Below are positions 1-8,675 of a DNA stretch of 64,000 nt, in pieces; positions within the stretch are counted from its first letter, which is position 1; each line of letters opens with the position of its first letter. Under the pieces are notes generated by a model. The model ran no database searches and was not told the origin of the DNA. It saw only the letters and a list, made by a program, of their open reading frames with translations. A program made the translations under genes and the position numbers. Origin of the DNA: Catenisphaera adipataccumulans (GTDB lineage: Bacteria; Bacillota_I; Bacilli_A; Erysipelotrichales; Erysipelotrichaceae); the NCBI RefSeq assembly GCF_014202755.1, contig NZ_JACHHK010000003.1, forward strand, positions 275,783 through 339,782, written 5' to 3'.

Positions 1-123
1 GACCAGATAGTCCCCTTGGTGAAGTTTCTTCAAATCAACCGCAAAAGAATTTGAGGCAAACGATTCCTGCGGATGCAGATACAATTCTGAGATCGTATCA
101 CAATGCAGATCAATGACTTTCAT
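1..123 (-). CDS. Membrane dipeptidase (peptidase M19), N-terminal fragment
   Basis: Only the first 41 codons lie in the window; the gene runs off its left edge. Reading the minus strand from the ATG at 123-121 gives a protein beginning MKVIDLHCDTISELYLHPQE. The DxHxD metal-binding start (here Asp-Leu-His-Cys-Asp) followed by a Leu/Gly-rich segment (LKKLHQGDY) is the usual N-terminus of zinc-dependent renal-dipeptidase-like M19 enzymes, which cleave dipeptides. The start codon overlaps the 3' end of the upstream HAD gene by 14 nt, so the two are probably co-transcribed and translationally coupled. The rest of the active site cannot be checked here. Confidence 0.75.
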   Translation of the reverse strand, partial: MKVIDLHCDTISELYLHPQESFASNSFAVDLKKLHQGDYLV

Positions 124-940
124 ACGGATGTTCCGCTAGTTCTTTCAGCCAGACCAGACAGCCGTCTTCATCCACGGAAGGCAGGATGCGGTCCGCCGCG
201 GCTTTACAAGCAGCACTGCCGTTTTCCAGCGTCACACCATAGGCCGCTTTTTTTATACACGACACATCCCCGTCGGTATCGCCGATCGCTGTGCAGTGCT
301 GCCATTCGATCCCAGTTTTCGCAAACAGCTCGTCCAAGATCTTCATTTTATCCACACCGGCAGGAATAATGTCGATGATCCGCGGCACGCTGTAGACGGC
401 GTTTAAACCAATTGCGGCCAGTTCCGTTTTTAGTTTGGGAAACAATACGGCTAGTTTTTCCGGATCCCCAGAATAACAGCCTTTCCAGATCGGACTGTCT
501 GTATATTTTTCATAATGATCGGTGATGATATAATCGGCATCGCAGTTGTGATGATCCATACGGTACCCGCCGGTCAGATCGGATGCGATCATCCAGCTGC
601 CGACATTCAAACAGGGCACGATGCCGCAGGCTTTGCCGATTTCCCATACCTGCCGTCCTTGCTCAAGCGTTAAATGATAGCCAATGAACGTTTCCCCGGT
701 TTTGAGTTCTACGACCTGCGTCCCATTGTTGGAGACCGCGTATCCGCCGTAGGTGTCCATCTTCAGCTGATAGGCCAGCGGCAGGACGCCGGCACTTTCC
801 CGGGCCGAATTTAATATAAAAGTATAACCTGCTTTTTCCGCTGCAAGCAATGCATCCCGGACCTGCGGGGAAACATAAAGTCCGCCGCCGATCGGCATGA
901 GCGAACCATCAATATCTAATATCACAGTATTTAATTTCAT
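110..940 (-). CDS. HAD-superfamily hydrolase, Cof-like (copy 2 of tandem pair)
   Basis: A 276-residue HAD phosphatase with an intact motif I, DIDGS (Asp9 nucleophile, Asp11 acid/base), and a C-terminal motif IV, IGDTDGD, which holds the Mg2+ ligands. The long region between them fits the C2-type cap of Cof/HAD-IIB sugar-phosphate phosphatases. Substrate unknown. It closely resembles the neighbour at 979-1803: both share the start NTVILDIDGSLMPIGGG and the tail VDEDGCLVWL, so this is a tandem duplication. A GAGGTG ribosome site precedes the ATG, and the intergenic gap is only 38 nt. The M19 dipeptidase start overlaps its 3' end. Confidence 0.85.
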   Translation of the reverse strand: MKLNTVILDIDGSLMPIGGGLYVSPQVRDALLAAEKAGYTFILNSARESAGVLPLAYQLKMDTYGGYAVSNNGTQVVELKTGETFIGYHLTLEQGRQVWEIGKACGIVPCLNVGSWMIASDLTGGYRMDHHNCDADYIITDHYEKYTDSPIWKGCYSGDPEKLAVLFPKLKTELAAIGLNAVYSVPRIIDIIPAGVDKMKILDELFAKTGIEWQHCTAIGDTDGDVSCIKKAAYGVTLENGSAACKAAADRILPSVDEDGCLVWLKELAEHPYESH

Positions 941-953
941 TTTTCACCTCAAA

Positions 954-977
954 GAAAAACCGCGTATATCCGCGGCT
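954..977 (-). terminator. Intrinsic terminator or attenuator between the two HAD genes
   Basis: On the minus strand CCGCG-GATATA-CGCGG is followed by TTTTTC, just after the stop codon of the 979-1803 gene. It lies inside the 38-nt gap before the second HAD gene, so it may reduce rather than end transcription of the downstream copy. Confidence 0.55.
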
Positions 978-978
978 T

Positions 979-1803
979 TCAATCAATCTTCCCTTCGATC
1001 AGCTGATTCAGCCAGACCAGACAGCCGTCTTCATCCACCGAAGGCACCACAAAATCTGCTGCTTCCTTACAAAAGGCACTGCCGTTGGCCGGCGTTACGC
1101 CGTAAGCCGCTTTGCGGATGCACTCCGCATCGCCGTCGGTATCGCCGATCGCTGTACAACTCTGCCATCCGATCCCAATTTTTTCAAACAGTTCATCCAA
1201 TGCCCGCATCTTACTGACACCGTGCTGAAAGACATCGACCGTCGAAGGAATACTTTGGATCGCATCCAGGCCGAGGGCCGCCAGATCTTTTTTCAAATTT
1301 GGGAAAGCCTTTGTCAATGCTTCCGGTTCCCCCGAAACGCAGCCTTTCCAGACCGTATCGGTCATAAATTTTTGATAACGCGGTGTTACGACAAAGTCGG
1401 TTCCGCCATTGCCGAAATCGATACCGTAGCCTTCTGTCCAATCGCGCACGATCATAAATTCTTCGGTGCCGATGCATGGGACAAAATCATAGGATAAAGC
1501 AATCTGCCACAACCGTTCTGCTTTTTGATCCGGAATCGGATATTGAAGAAACTGCTCACCTGTTTTCATATCCGTGCCCAATGCGCCGCTGAAGGAAATC
1601 ACATAGCCGCCATATTTTTCCATTTCCAGCTGATGAGCCAGCGGCAGCACGCCCTGGCTTTCCCGCGCCGAATTAATAATGAATGTATAACCTTTTTTCT
1701 CCACTTCGATCAAAGCGTTTTTTACACTTTCTTTAACGTGGATCCCGCCGCCGATCGGCATCAGCGAACCATCAATATCCAATATTACCGTATTTAAATT
1801 CAT
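979..1803 (-). CDS. HAD-superfamily hydrolase, Cof-like (copy 1 of tandem pair)
   Basis: A 274-residue HAD-IIB type phosphatase, first gene of the pair. Motif I is DIDGS near residues 9-13 and motif IV is IGDTDGD near the C-terminus. Family members dephosphorylate sugar phosphates or nucleotides; nothing here fixes the substrate. A GAGGTG ribosome site sits 5 nt before the ATG. An extended -10 element (TGGTATACT) lies about 20 nt upstream, so this is the promoter-proximal gene. The pair shares motifs throughout but differs in the cap domain, so the two copies may have diverged in substrate. Confidence 0.85.
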   Translation of the reverse strand: MNLNTVILDIDGSLMPIGGGIHVKESVKNALIEVEKKGYTFIINSARESQGVLPLAHQLEMEKYGGYVISFSGALGTDMKTGEQFLQYPIPDQKAERLWQIALSYDFVPCIGTEEFMIVRDWTEGYGIDFGNGGTDFVVTPRYQKFMTDTVWKGCVSGEPEALTKAFPNLKKDLAALGLDAIQSIPSTVDVFQHGVSKMRALDELFEKIGIGWQSCTAIGDTDGDAECIRKAAYGVTPANGSAFCKEAADFVVPSVDEDGCLVWLNQLIEGKID

Positions 1804-1820
1804 TTTTTCACCTCAAGAAA

Positions 1821-1829
1821 AGTATACCA
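1821..1829 (-). promoter_or_regulatory. Extended -10 promoter element for the HAD pair
   Basis: The minus strand reads TGGTATACT, an extended -10 (TGn plus TATACT). A short leader with a GAGGTG ribosome site then precedes the ATG at 1803. No good -35 box is evident. Confidence 0.5.
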
Positions 1830-1885
1830 TATTTGTTTCTATTCAAAGATATTCGAATTTCAGCTGTTGTGTGTCATTGTTTCAT

Positions 1886-1912
1886 TAAAAAAGAGCTGCT
1901 TTGCAGCTCTTT
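1886..1912 (-). terminator. Intrinsic terminator of pckA
   Basis: On the minus strand AAGAGCTGC-AAA-GCAGCTCTT is followed by a T run, immediately downstream of the pckA stop codon. Confidence 0.85.
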
Positions 1913-1914
1913 GA

Positions 1915-3525
1915 TCAGTCGTCTAAATGCGGTCCGGCTTTGACCAGTTCTTTGCCGGCGGCATTGTTTTCGTATTTTTTGAAGTTCTTGATGAAACGTC
2001 CGGCCAGATCTTCTGCCTTCTTGTTCCATTCTTCCGCATCCGCATAAGTATCACGCGGATCCAGGATGCCGCTGTCAACGCCCGGCAGTTCTGTCGGCAC
2101 TTCAAAGTTGAAGTACGGGATCATCTTGGTCGGCGCTTTATTGACCGATCCGTTCAGGATCGCATCGATGATACCGCGGGTATCTTTGATCGAGATACGC
2201 TTGCCGCTGCCGTTCCAGCCCGTATTCACTAAGTAAGCTTTGGCGCCGGACTGCTCCATGCGTTTTACCAATTCTTCCGCATACTTGGTCGGATGCAGTT
2301 CCAGGAATGCCTGACCGAAGCAAGCCGAGAAAGTCGGGGTCGGCTCCGTGATTCCACGTTCTGTACCGGCTAATTTTGCGGTGAATCCGCTTAAGAAGTA
2401 ATACTTCGTCTGTTCCGGTGTCAGGATCGATACCGGCGGCAGGACACCAAAGGCATCGGCGGACAGGAAGATCACATTCTTCGCAGCCGGTCCGTGCGAG
2501 ATCGGTTTTACGATCTTTTCAATATGATCAATTGGATAGGAAACACGCGTATTCTCAGTCACAGACTTGTCGGCAAAATCAATCTTGCCGTCCTTGTCAA
2601 CGGTTACGTTTTCCAGCAGTGCATTGCGTTTGATCGCGTTGTAAATATCCGGTTCAGATTCTTTATCCAGATTGATGACTTTTGCGTAGCATCCGCCTTC
2701 GAAGTTGAAGACGCCGTTGTCATCCCAGCCGTGCTCATCATCACCGATCAGCAGGCGCTTCGGATCGGTCGACAGTGTTGTCTTACCAGTGCCGGACAGA
2801 CCAAAGAAGATGGCTGTATTTTTACCTTCCATATCCGTGTTGGCCGAGCAGTGCATCGCCGCAATACCTTTTAACGGCAGATAGTAGTTCATCATCGAGA
2901 ACATACCTTTCTTCATTTCACCGCCGTACCACGTATTGATGATGACCTGCTCATGACTGGTGATATTGAACACAACGGCTGTTTCTGAGTTCAGTCCTAA
3001 TTCTTTGTAATTTTTTACAACTGCCTTGGAGGCGTTGTAGCAGACGAAATCCGGCTCAAAGTTCTTCAGTTCTTCTTCAGTCGGCTTGATGAACATGTTG
3101 CGGATGAAATGTGCCTGCCATGCGACTTCCACGATAAAGCGGACAGCCATGCGGGTATCTTTGTTTGCGCCGCAGAATGCATCGACCACAAACAAACGTT
3201 TGTTGGACAATTCTTTCTGTGCGATCTTCTTGACTGCTTCCCAAGCTTCTTTTGATGCCGGATGGTTGTCGTTCGGATATTCATCCGAAGTCCACCAGAC
3301 CGTATCTTTTGAATTTTCATCCATCACGATAAATTTATCCTTCGGAGAACGGCCTGTGTAGATGCCGGTCATGACATCGACCGCACCCAGTTCAGTTACA
3401 GTACCTTTTTCATAACCGGTCAGTCCCGGTTTGGTTTCTTCTTCAAATAATGTTTCATACGACGGGTTGTAAACGATCTCGGCCGTACCGGTAATTCCGT
3501 ACTTTGTCAAATCAATGGTTCCCAT
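1915..3525 (-). CDS. pckA: Phosphoenolpyruvate carboxykinase (ATP)
   Basis: A 536-residue ATP-dependent PEP carboxykinase that interconverts oxaloacetate plus ATP with PEP, CO2 and ADP. The kinase P-loop GLSGTGKTT is at residues 242-250 and the second kinase motif GDDEHGW at 261-267, the signatures of the ATP-type family. Length is typical. The reading frame is open 39 codons further upstream, but I chose the ATG at 3525 because TGCAGGAGGTTA lies just before it and the longer version would include the promoter. In fermentative gut bacteria this enzyme often runs in the carboxylating, ATP-forming direction; direction here is inference. Single gene with its own promoter, a cre-like site and a terminator. 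Confidence 0.97.
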   Translation of the reverse strand: MGTIDLTKYGITGTAEIVYNPSYETLFEEETKPGLTGYEKGTVTELGAVDVMTGIYTGRSPKDKFIVMDENSKDTVWWTSDEYPNDNHPASKEAWEAVKKIAQKELSNKRLFVVDAFCGANKDTRMAVRFIVEVAWQAHFIRNMFIKPTEEELKNFEPDFVCYNASKAVVKNYKELGLNSETAVVFNITSHEQVIINTWYGGEMKKGMFSMMNYYLPLKGIAAMHCSANTDMEGKNTAIFFGLSGTGKTTLSTDPKRLLIGDDEHGWDDNGVFNFEGGCYAKVINLDKESEPDIYNAIKRNALLENVTVDKDGKIDFADKSVTENTRVSYPIDHIEKIVKPISHGPAAKNVIFLSADAFGVLPPVSILTPEQTKYYFLSGFTAKLAGTERGITEPTPTFSACFGQAFLELHPTKYAEELVKRMEQSGAKAYLVNTGWNGSGKRISIKDTRGIIDAILNGSVNKAPTKMIPYFNFEVPTELPGVDSGILDPRDTYADAEEWNKKAEDLAGRFIKNFKKYENNAAGKELVKAGPHLDD

Positions 3526-3539
3526 TTTTAACCTCCTGC

Positions 3540-3553
3540 AGGCGCAAGCGCCT
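3540..3553 (-). promoter_or_regulatory. Hairpin in the pckA 5' untranslated region
   Basis: The minus strand reads AGGCG-CTTG-CGCCT, a GC-rich five-pair stem capped by a CUUG loop. It lies in the short leader, directly upstream of the ribosome binding site. It could stabilise the mRNA 5' end or affect ribosome access; no function is shown. Confidence 0.45.
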
Positions 3554-3570
3554 ATAAAATTCCACTTTTC

Positions 3571-3599
3571 ATTATATATGAAACCGTTTGTAATGTCAC
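3571..3599 (-). promoter_or_regulatory. pckA promoter with cre-like site in the spacer
   Basis: On the minus strand the -35 GTGACA (3599-3594) and the -10 TATAAT (3576-3571) are 17 bp apart. On the plus strand 3578-3592 reads ATGAAACCGTTTGTA, which matches 14 of 15 positions of the catabolite-response element WTGNAANCGNWNNCW. It lies between the two boxes, where a bound CcpA-type protein would block RNA polymerase. Confidence 0.6.
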
Positions 3600-3600
3600 G

Positions 3601-3637
3601 TTGAAACCTGTAATTTGTTTCAGCCGACTGAAACAAA
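3601..3637. repeat. TGAAAC / GTTTCA inverted repeats upstream of pckA
   Basis: 3614-3637 is a perfect inverted repeat, TTTGTTTCAG-CCGA-CTGAAACAAA. A further TGAAAC at 3602-3607 pairs with the same GTTTCA. It sits just upstream of the pckA -35 box and downstream of the ygiQ terminator, so it could be an operator for an unidentified regulator. Confidence 0.4.
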
Positions 3638-3664
3638 AACACATCGTCAATGACGATGTGTTTT
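3635..3664 (-). terminator. Intrinsic terminator of ygiQ
   Basis: On the minus strand ACACATCGTC-ATT-GACGATGTGT is followed by TTTTG. The stem begins inside the last codons of ygiQ. Confidence 0.8.
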
Positions 3665-5452
3665 CCGTTCCCGGATCAGACATTTTGGTCCGCTGCCGAT
3701 CAAATCACGGCGTCCGGCTTTGATCAAGGCTTCATGAACTAAATCATAATTGCGCGGATTACGATATTGGATCAACGCCCGCTGCATGGCTTTTTCATGT
3801 GGATTTTTTGCCACATAGACTTTCTTCATGGTCACCGGATCGTATCCGGTGTAATACATACAAGTTGATACCGTTCCTGGTGTTGGATAAAAATCCTGCA
3901 CTTGTTCCGGTGAAAGGTGATGATCCCGCAGATATTCGGCCAGCGCGACGGCATCCTGCAGCGTACTGCCCGGATGACTGGGCATCAAATACGGCACCAA
4001 GTATTGGTCCATGCTCAGTTCTTTATTGATCTGTTCAAATTTTTTCACAAAGCGGTCATAGACCTGCACCGGCGGTTTGCCCATTTCCCGCAGGACCGCG
4101 TCGCTGATATGTTCCGGTGCGACACGCAGCTGGCCGCTGACATGATAGCGGCACAGATCCCGGAGAAACGAATCATCTGGATCAGCCAACAGGTAGTCAA
4201 AACGGATACCGGAACGGACAAAAACTTTTTTGACCCCTGGCAGCTGACGAAGCTCTTCAAGCAAGGCGGCATAATCGGAATGGTCAACTTCCAAATTCGG
4301 ACATGGCTTTGGAAACAGACACTGCCGGTTTTTGCATGCCCCGGCCGTCAGTTGTTTCTGACACGCCGGTCTGCGGAATTGCGCGGTCGGTCCGCCGACA
4401 TCATGAATGTACCCTTTGAAATCCGGTTCCGCGATCATCTGCTTTGCTTCTTTCAAGATCGACGCATGACTGCGGGCCTGCACGATACGGCCTTGATGAA
4501 AAGTCAAGGCACAGAAACTGCAGCCGCCGAAGCAGCCCCGGTTCGAAGTCAAAGAAAACTTGATTTCTTTCAAAGCGGGGATCCCGCCTTGTTTTTCATA
4601 CATTGGATGGTAAGTCCGCATATATGGCAGATCGTAAACATCATCCATTTCTATTTCAGTCAGCGGCATCGCCGGCGGATTCTGCACCACGAACATCTTG
4701 CCGTCATATGCCTCATACAGCCGCTTTGCCTGGAACGGATCCGTATTTTCATACTGAATGCCAAAGCTCTTCGCGTACATTTTTTTATTGTTTTTAATTT
4801 CTTCAAAGTCGGGCAGCCGGATCGCATCGTAGATCTCATCTTCCTTGCGTGTCTTATAGACGGTGCCGTTGATGAACGTGATGTCCTGCACGGCCAGGCC
4901 GCTGTCCAGCGCATCTGCAATTTCAACGATACTGTGTTCCCCCATGCCGTAGGAAATCAGATCGGCTCCCGCATCCAGTAAGATCGACCGGCGCACCGAG
5001 TCCGACCAATAATCATAGTGGCCCAAGCGGCGCAGGCTGGCTTCCAGACCGCCGATGATCAGCGGCGTATGCTTATACGTGCGGCGGATCAAGTTGCAGT
5101 AGACGGTCGTTGCCCGGTCCGGACGATAACCAATCTTGCCGCCCGGACTGTATGCATCCTGACGGCGGCGTTTTTTCGCAACAGTATAGTGATTGACCAT
5201 GGAATCCATGTTGCCGGAAGAAACCAAGAAGGCCAGCCGCGGTTCGCCGAACACATCGATGCTCGCCGGATCGCGCCAATCCGGCTGGCAGATCATACCG
5301 ATGCGGTAGCCATGTGCTTCCAGCACGCGGGTGATGATGGCAGCACCGAAGCTGGAATGATCCACATAGGCGTCCCCGCTCACATAGACAAAATCCACCT
5401 GATCCCAGCCGCGGGCCTTCATTTCTTCATATGTTACTGGTAAAAAAGGCAT
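3647..5452 (-). CDS. YgiQ family radical SAM protein
   Basis: A 601-residue member of the YgiQ/UPF0313 radical SAM family. The 4Fe-4S motif is CFGGCSFC (Cys307, 311 and 314). The long N-terminal domain (about residues 1-290) contains the conserved [15 protein letters not shown] stretch. Family members are large cytoplasmic enzymes; the reaction is not established to my knowledge. AAGGAG lies upstream of the ATG at 5452. It follows the YhhN-like gene by only 9 nt, so the order Nudix, YhhN, YgiQ is probably one transcript ending at the terminator that overlaps its last codons. The C-terminal RERKTHRH tail is encoded partly by that stem. Confidence 0.93.
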   Translation of the reverse strand: MPFLPVTYEEMKARGWDQVDFVYVSGDAYVDHSSFGAAIITRVLEAHGYRIGMICQPDWRDPASIDVFGEPRLAFLVSSGNMDSMVNHYTVAKKRRRQDAYSPGGKIGYRPDRATTVYCNLIRRTYKHTPLIIGGLEASLRRLGHYDYWSDSVRRSILLDAGADLISYGMGEHSIVEIADALDSGLAVQDITFINGTVYKTRKEDEIYDAIRLPDFEEIKNNKKMYAKSFGIQYENTDPFQAKRLYEAYDGKMFVVQNPPAMPLTEIEMDDVYDLPYMRTYHPMYEKQGGIPALKEIKFSLTSNRGCFGGCSFCALTFHQGRIVQARSHASILKEAKQMIAEPDFKGYIHDVGGPTAQFRRPACQKQLTAGACKNRQCLFPKPCPNLEVDHSDYAALLEELRQLPGVKKVFVRSGIRFDYLLADPDDSFLRDLCRYHVSGQLRVAPEHISDAVLREMGKPPVQVYDRFVKKFEQINKELSMDQYLVPYLMPSHPGSTLQDAVALAEYLRDHHLSPEQVQDFYPTPGTVSTCMYYTGYDPVTMKKVYVAKNPHEKAMQRALIQYRNPRNYDLVHEALIKAGRRDLIGSGPKCLIRERKTHRH

Positions 5453-5461
5453 CGTTTCTCC

Positions 5462-6148
5462 TTATATGCTCATATAGATGGCAGAGACCATCAATAGCTG
5501 AGCGGCATAATACGTAAAGTGATTCAGCCAAAGCATCCCAAATCCCGTTTTATGTCTGCCAAAATAAATATGGCTGAGCAGCAAGTCAGAAACCAGGAAC
5601 AACAGGCCGCCTAAAAACAGCCGATTCATCTGCGGATCCTGCAATTGAGCAGCGCCCGCGCCGAATAATCCCATAAACATCGTCGAAAACAACGCAATGC
5701 CGTAAAGAACCGAGATCGGCCGGAACTTGCCGTAATGGATCTGCAGACGGTCACCGCTGAAAACGACCGCAAAGCTGGCAATGATGGCCAATATGATCGG
5801 CAGGACCGGCGCAATTCCCAGTTCTACGACCATCGCTGTACAATAGAAAACATGCCCGATCAAAAACGCGATGAATCCGGCGTACAAATACGTATCGTCA
5901 TCATGCGTGTACGACCATTTCAAACCAAGCCAGATGTCCCCAAGCAGTCCGAAGATCAGCCCCGTCAACATCAATAATGAAAATAAATAAGGTTTTTCAT
6001 ACGTGGCCATGATGCCCGAAAGCACAAAGCCCATGGAAGCCGACGCCTTCCACAGTAAAGATGAAACCATTTTCCGACGATTGCGCTGCACCACAAATCC
6101 GTTCATCAAAATGAACACGATCAGCGCAAAGATCCGTTCTTCACTCAT
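5462..6148 (-). CDS. YhhN/TMEM86-family membrane protein (lysoplasmalogenase-like)
   Basis: A 228-residue integral membrane protein with about seven or eight hydrophobic segments. It carries the family pattern of an early Lys in WKASAS, then GLLGDIWLGLK and the HVFYC helix, as in the YhhN/TMEM86 family. Eukaryotic TMEM86B hydrolyses lysoplasmalogen; activity of bacterial homologues is less certain. Its start overlaps the Nudix gene stop by 4 nt (ATGA), so translation is coupled. Plasmalogens do occur in some anaerobic Bacillota, so a lipid role is reasonable but unproven. Confidence 0.75.
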   Translation of the reverse strand: MSEERIFALIVFILMNGFVVQRNRRKMVSSLLWKASASMGFVLSGIMATYEKPYLFSLLMLTGLIFGLLGDIWLGLKWSYTHDDDTYLYAGFIAFLIGHVFYCTAMVVELGIAPVLPIILAIIASFAVVFSGDRLQIHYGKFRPISVLYGIALFSTMFMGLFGAGAAQLQDPQMNRLFLGGLLFLVSDLLLSHIYFGRHKTGFGMLWLNHFTYYAAQLLMVSAIYMSI

Positions 6149-6744
6149 TGAACGAACCCGAACGGCGCTTCATCGGATACAAACCGGGATAACGGATACG
6201 CAGTCTGTAAAGCGACGTTTTCCTCTTCTAATATACGGCGTGCTTCCTGTCGGTCAGCCAGCACGATCTCAATCTCTTCGCTTGGTTCCGCAAATGCATC
6301 GGAAATTGTTCCCGATGCATAGCCATAGACCATCGCATTGGTCTCGTCGGTCATGCCCACGCTGGTAAAACGCGGTTTCTCATACAGCGGATCGACATCC
6401 AGCAGTTTCAGCTCTAAGCCCGTTTCTTCTTTCATTTCCCGGACCGCCGCTTCGTGCAGTGTTTCGCCTTCTTCCACCAAGCCGGCCGGAAATTCATAGA
6501 CTGCGCCGTCGATCGGATATCGATATTGTTTGACCAGTACCACCTGATCGTTGTAGATACTGTAGATGACCACCGCATCGGCGGCTGAATAATCGTGGGT
6601 GACCGCTTTCAGCTGCTCTTTTGACCGGGCACGGGTCGCCACCATATAATGGGATTCATGTCCTTTCGTATTGATCCCGTCAAATTCATACAAATTGACG
6701 AAATGTTCATCTGTTTTCTTTTGAATCGAAAATATTTTTGCCAT
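6145..6744 (-). CDS. Nudix hydrolase, ADP-ribose pyrophosphatase-like
   Basis: A 199-residue Nudix protein. The 23-residue Nudix box spans residues 88-110 and keeps the pattern Gx5Ex7REUxEExGU, with REMKEETG at its core. The N-terminal strand region and the upstream EFPAG match ADP-ribose pyrophosphatases, which hydrolyse ADP-ribose to AMP and ribose 5-phosphate, but the exact substrate cannot be read from sequence. TTTGGAGGACG gives a strong ribosome site. Its stop overlaps the start of the YhhN-like gene. Confidence 0.88.
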   Translation of the reverse strand: MAKIFSIQKKTDEHFVNLYEFDGINTKGHESHYMVATRARSKEQLKAVTHDYSAADAVVIYSIYNDQVVLVKQYRYPIDGAVYEFPAGLVEEGETLHEAAVREMKEETGLELKLLDVDPLYEKPRFTSVGMTDETNAMVYGYASGTISDAFAEPSEEIEIVLADRQEARRILEEENVALQTAYPLSRFVSDEAPFGFVQ

Positions 6745-6756
6745 TTGTCGTCCTCC

Positions 6757-6782
6757 AAAAAAAATGCCCTTTCGGGCACTTT
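6757..6782 (-). terminator. Intrinsic terminator of the universal stress protein gene
   Basis: On the minus strand GTGCCC-GAAA-GGGCAT is followed by eight T residues, directly after the usp stop codon. It separates that gene from the downstream Nudix operon. Confidence 0.85.
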
Positions 6783-6783
6783 G

Positions 6784-7194
6784 TTATTTGTTTTCCGGAA
6801 TGATCATAACCGGACACTTCGCATATTTTACGACATAAGTCGTGACCGAACCGATCGTATCGAACCAGTTCTCTTTTGTCGACTTTGTCATCACAATGAT
6901 ATCCGCTTTGTTTTCTTTCGCGTAATCACAAATTTCTTTGCCCGGATCGCCAAACAGTGCTTCAAACGAAACCTGATATCCTTTTTCTTTCAAAACACCA
7001 CAGTTTCGCTTCAACGTTGTGATCATGTACTGCGCAGCCGAATTGTACTCCTGCTGATAACGCAGTTCATCCATCGAATCTGCCACCATCACGATCACAA
7101 TTTCTACTTCTTCCGTCGAATATGTATTCATGACCCAAGTGGCTGTCTGTAAACTACGTTTCGTTCCGTCAATCGGTAAAATCAACTTCTTCAT
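6784..7194 (-). CDS. Universal stress protein (UspA family)
   Basis: A 136-residue single-domain Usp protein with an N-terminal KLILPIDGT strand and a C-terminal TTYVVKYAKCPVMIIPE segment. The usual ATP-binding G2xG9G(S/T) signature is not clear: the equivalent stretch reads MTKSTKENWFDTIGSVTTYV, so nucleotide binding is uncertain. Usp proteins are cytoplasmic and respond to starvation and stress. AAGGAG precedes the ATG, and a strong terminator follows, so it is monocistronic. Confidence 0.85.
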   Translation of the reverse strand: MKKLILPIDGTKRSLQTATWVMNTYSTEEVEIVIVMVADSMDELRYQQEYNSAAQYMITTLKRNCGVLKEKGYQVSFEALFGDPGKEICDYAKENKADIIVMTKSTKENWFDTIGSVTTYVVKYAKCPVMIIPENK

Positions 7195-7247
7195 AAACGT
7201 TCTCCTTAAGAATCACTTCTTATTTATCAATTATAAAATTAAGTGAA

Positions 7248-8558
7248 TTATTCGTCAACTGCCGGCAGCCGACCGTACAGCTTGCTTAATTGATACATGC
7301 TGTCCGCCAATTCATCCGACAGAAAGTTTGGTTCCAGCCGCCACTGCCAGTTGCCCTGCGAAGTTCCCGGCTGATTGATGCGTGCTTCCTCGCCCTTGAC
7401 CAAATAATCCTGCAGCGGCACAATGATCGTATCCGCCACCGAACGGTACGCTTCGCGGATGAAATCCCACACAAAACCACCGGTATTCGTATTTTCTGAA
7501 TGGATGTAACGCCGCACATAATCCCGGTCGTGATCGTTGATCGTTTCGATCCACTCTGCGGCCGTCGGATTGTCATGGTTGCCCGTATAGACCACGCAGT
7601 TGCGAATATGTTTATACGGCAGATAGAAACTGTCTTCATTCCAGCCGGTAAACGCATACTGTAAGATCATCATGCCCGGCAGTCCGGGCTCCTTCAGCAG
7701 TTTGGCATTCGTCTTCGTGATGGTACCCAGATCTTCTGCGATCATCGGTACATCGCCCAAGGTATCCTGTAATTCGGTAAAAAATTTCATGCGCGGACCG
7801 GCCATCCATTTTCCTTCTTCGGCTGATTCGGCATCGGCCGGAATCTGGTAATAATCCGAAAAACCATTCATTTTAAACGATTCCGGATGCGCCCAGACAT
7901 CGGCACTGTCCAATCCCATATAAAACGGCAGATCCCCGATGATACGGATGCCGTTTTCCTTCGCATAAGCACGCAGCTTTGTCCATTGTTTCTGAAACAT
8001 ATACTGCAGGAACGAATAGAAATCAATTTGCTCTTTGTATTCCGTTTCAATTTTTTTCATGGCGGCCGGCGTACGTTTCTTATACGCCGCCGGCCAATCC
8101 TGCCAGCTCTTGCCTTCTTCCAGATTTTTCAGCGTCATGAACCGCGCATAATCTTTGAGCCAGTATGCTTCTTTATTGACAAACTTCCGATAATCCGCAT
8201 CCGGTTTGAATCGCGCAAATGCCTGCTTGAGCATCGGATAGCGATAATTGTACAGTGCGCCGTAATCGATTTTATGAATATCGTCACCGAATGAATAGGC
8301 TTCTGCTTCTTCCTTGGTCAGCAGTCCTTCTTCGATCAAGCCGTCCGGAGAAATAAAATACGGGTTGCCCGCAAAAGAAGAAACCGGTTGATACGGCGAA
8401 TCGCCGAATCCCGTCGGCCCTAACGGCAAGATCTCCCAATATGTTTGGCCAGCTTTTTTCAGGAAATCAATAAAATCATAGGCTTCCTGTGAAAAGCATC
8501 CGATCCCATAGGCGGACGGTAATGAAAATATCGGAAATAATACTCCGCTTCCTCTCAT
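7248..8558 (-). CDS. malQ: 4-alpha-glucanotransferase (GH77), lacking the nucleophile segment
   Basis: A 436-residue amylomaltase-type protein; GH77 enzymes usually have about 490-500 residues. The N-terminus (LPLGPTGFGDSPYQ near residues 45-57), the acid/base region IAEDLGTIT (273-281) and the GNHDNPT motif (326-332) are intact. However, GLDSADVWAHPESFKMN (residues 215-231) runs directly into GFSDYYQIPA. In normal enzymes about 60-65 residues lie here, including the RIDHFRG motif with the nucleophilic Asp. The reading frame continues without a stop. The loss should abolish disproportionation of maltodextrins. It has an AAGGGAG ribosome site and stands alone. Confidence 0.9.
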   Translation of the reverse strand: MRGSGVLFPIFSLPSAYGIGCFSQEAYDFIDFLKKAGQTYWEILPLGPTGFGDSPYQPVSSFAGNPYFISPDGLIEEGLLTKEEAEAYSFGDDIHKIDYGALYNYRYPMLKQAFARFKPDADYRKFVNKEAYWLKDYARFMTLKNLEEGKSWQDWPAAYKKRTPAAMKKIETEYKEQIDFYSFLQYMFQKQWTKLRAYAKENGIRIIGDLPFYMGLDSADVWAHPESFKMNGFSDYYQIPADAESAEEGKWMAGPRMKFFTELQDTLGDVPMIAEDLGTITKTNAKLLKEPGLPGMMILQYAFTGWNEDSFYLPYKHIRNCVVYTGNHDNPTAAEWIETINDHDRDYVRRYIHSENTNTGGFVWDFIREAYRSVADTIIVPLQDYLVKGEEARINQPGTSQGNWQWRLEPNFLSDELADSMYQLSKLYGRLPAVDE

Positions 8559-8623
8559 GTAAAAACTCCCTTTCTGCGTATCGGATCCAAAAAACAGAGA
8601 ATCCTGGCCGCTATAAATATATA

Positions 8624-8638
8624 TTTCATTATCCTACA
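8624..8638 (-). promoter_or_regulatory. Candidate -10 region upstream of the GH77 gene (15-mer shared with 9254-9268)
   Basis: The minus strand reads TGTAGGATAATGAAA, identical to the 15 bases upstream of the GNAT gene. GATAAT resembles a -10 box. The -35 is poor. Confidence 0.35.
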
Positions 8639-8650
8639 TTTTCAGGCAAA

Positions 8651-8675
8651 AGAAAAGGCCTGCTCTGCAGGTCAG
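8651..8675 (-). terminator. Probable terminator of the GNAT gene
   Basis: On the minus strand CCTGC-AGA-GCAGG is followed by CCTTTTC, around the stop codon at 8672. The stem is short. Confidence 0.5.

Noticed and set aside
3526..3642. 39-residue N-terminal extension of PEP carboxykinase
   Set aside because: It spans the -10, the leader hairpin and the ribosome site; the ATG at 3525 matches the family start.
3917..4981. Plus-strand open frame of 354 codons opposite ygiQ
   Set aside because: Mirror frame of the radical SAM gene; no recognisable domain and no start signal.
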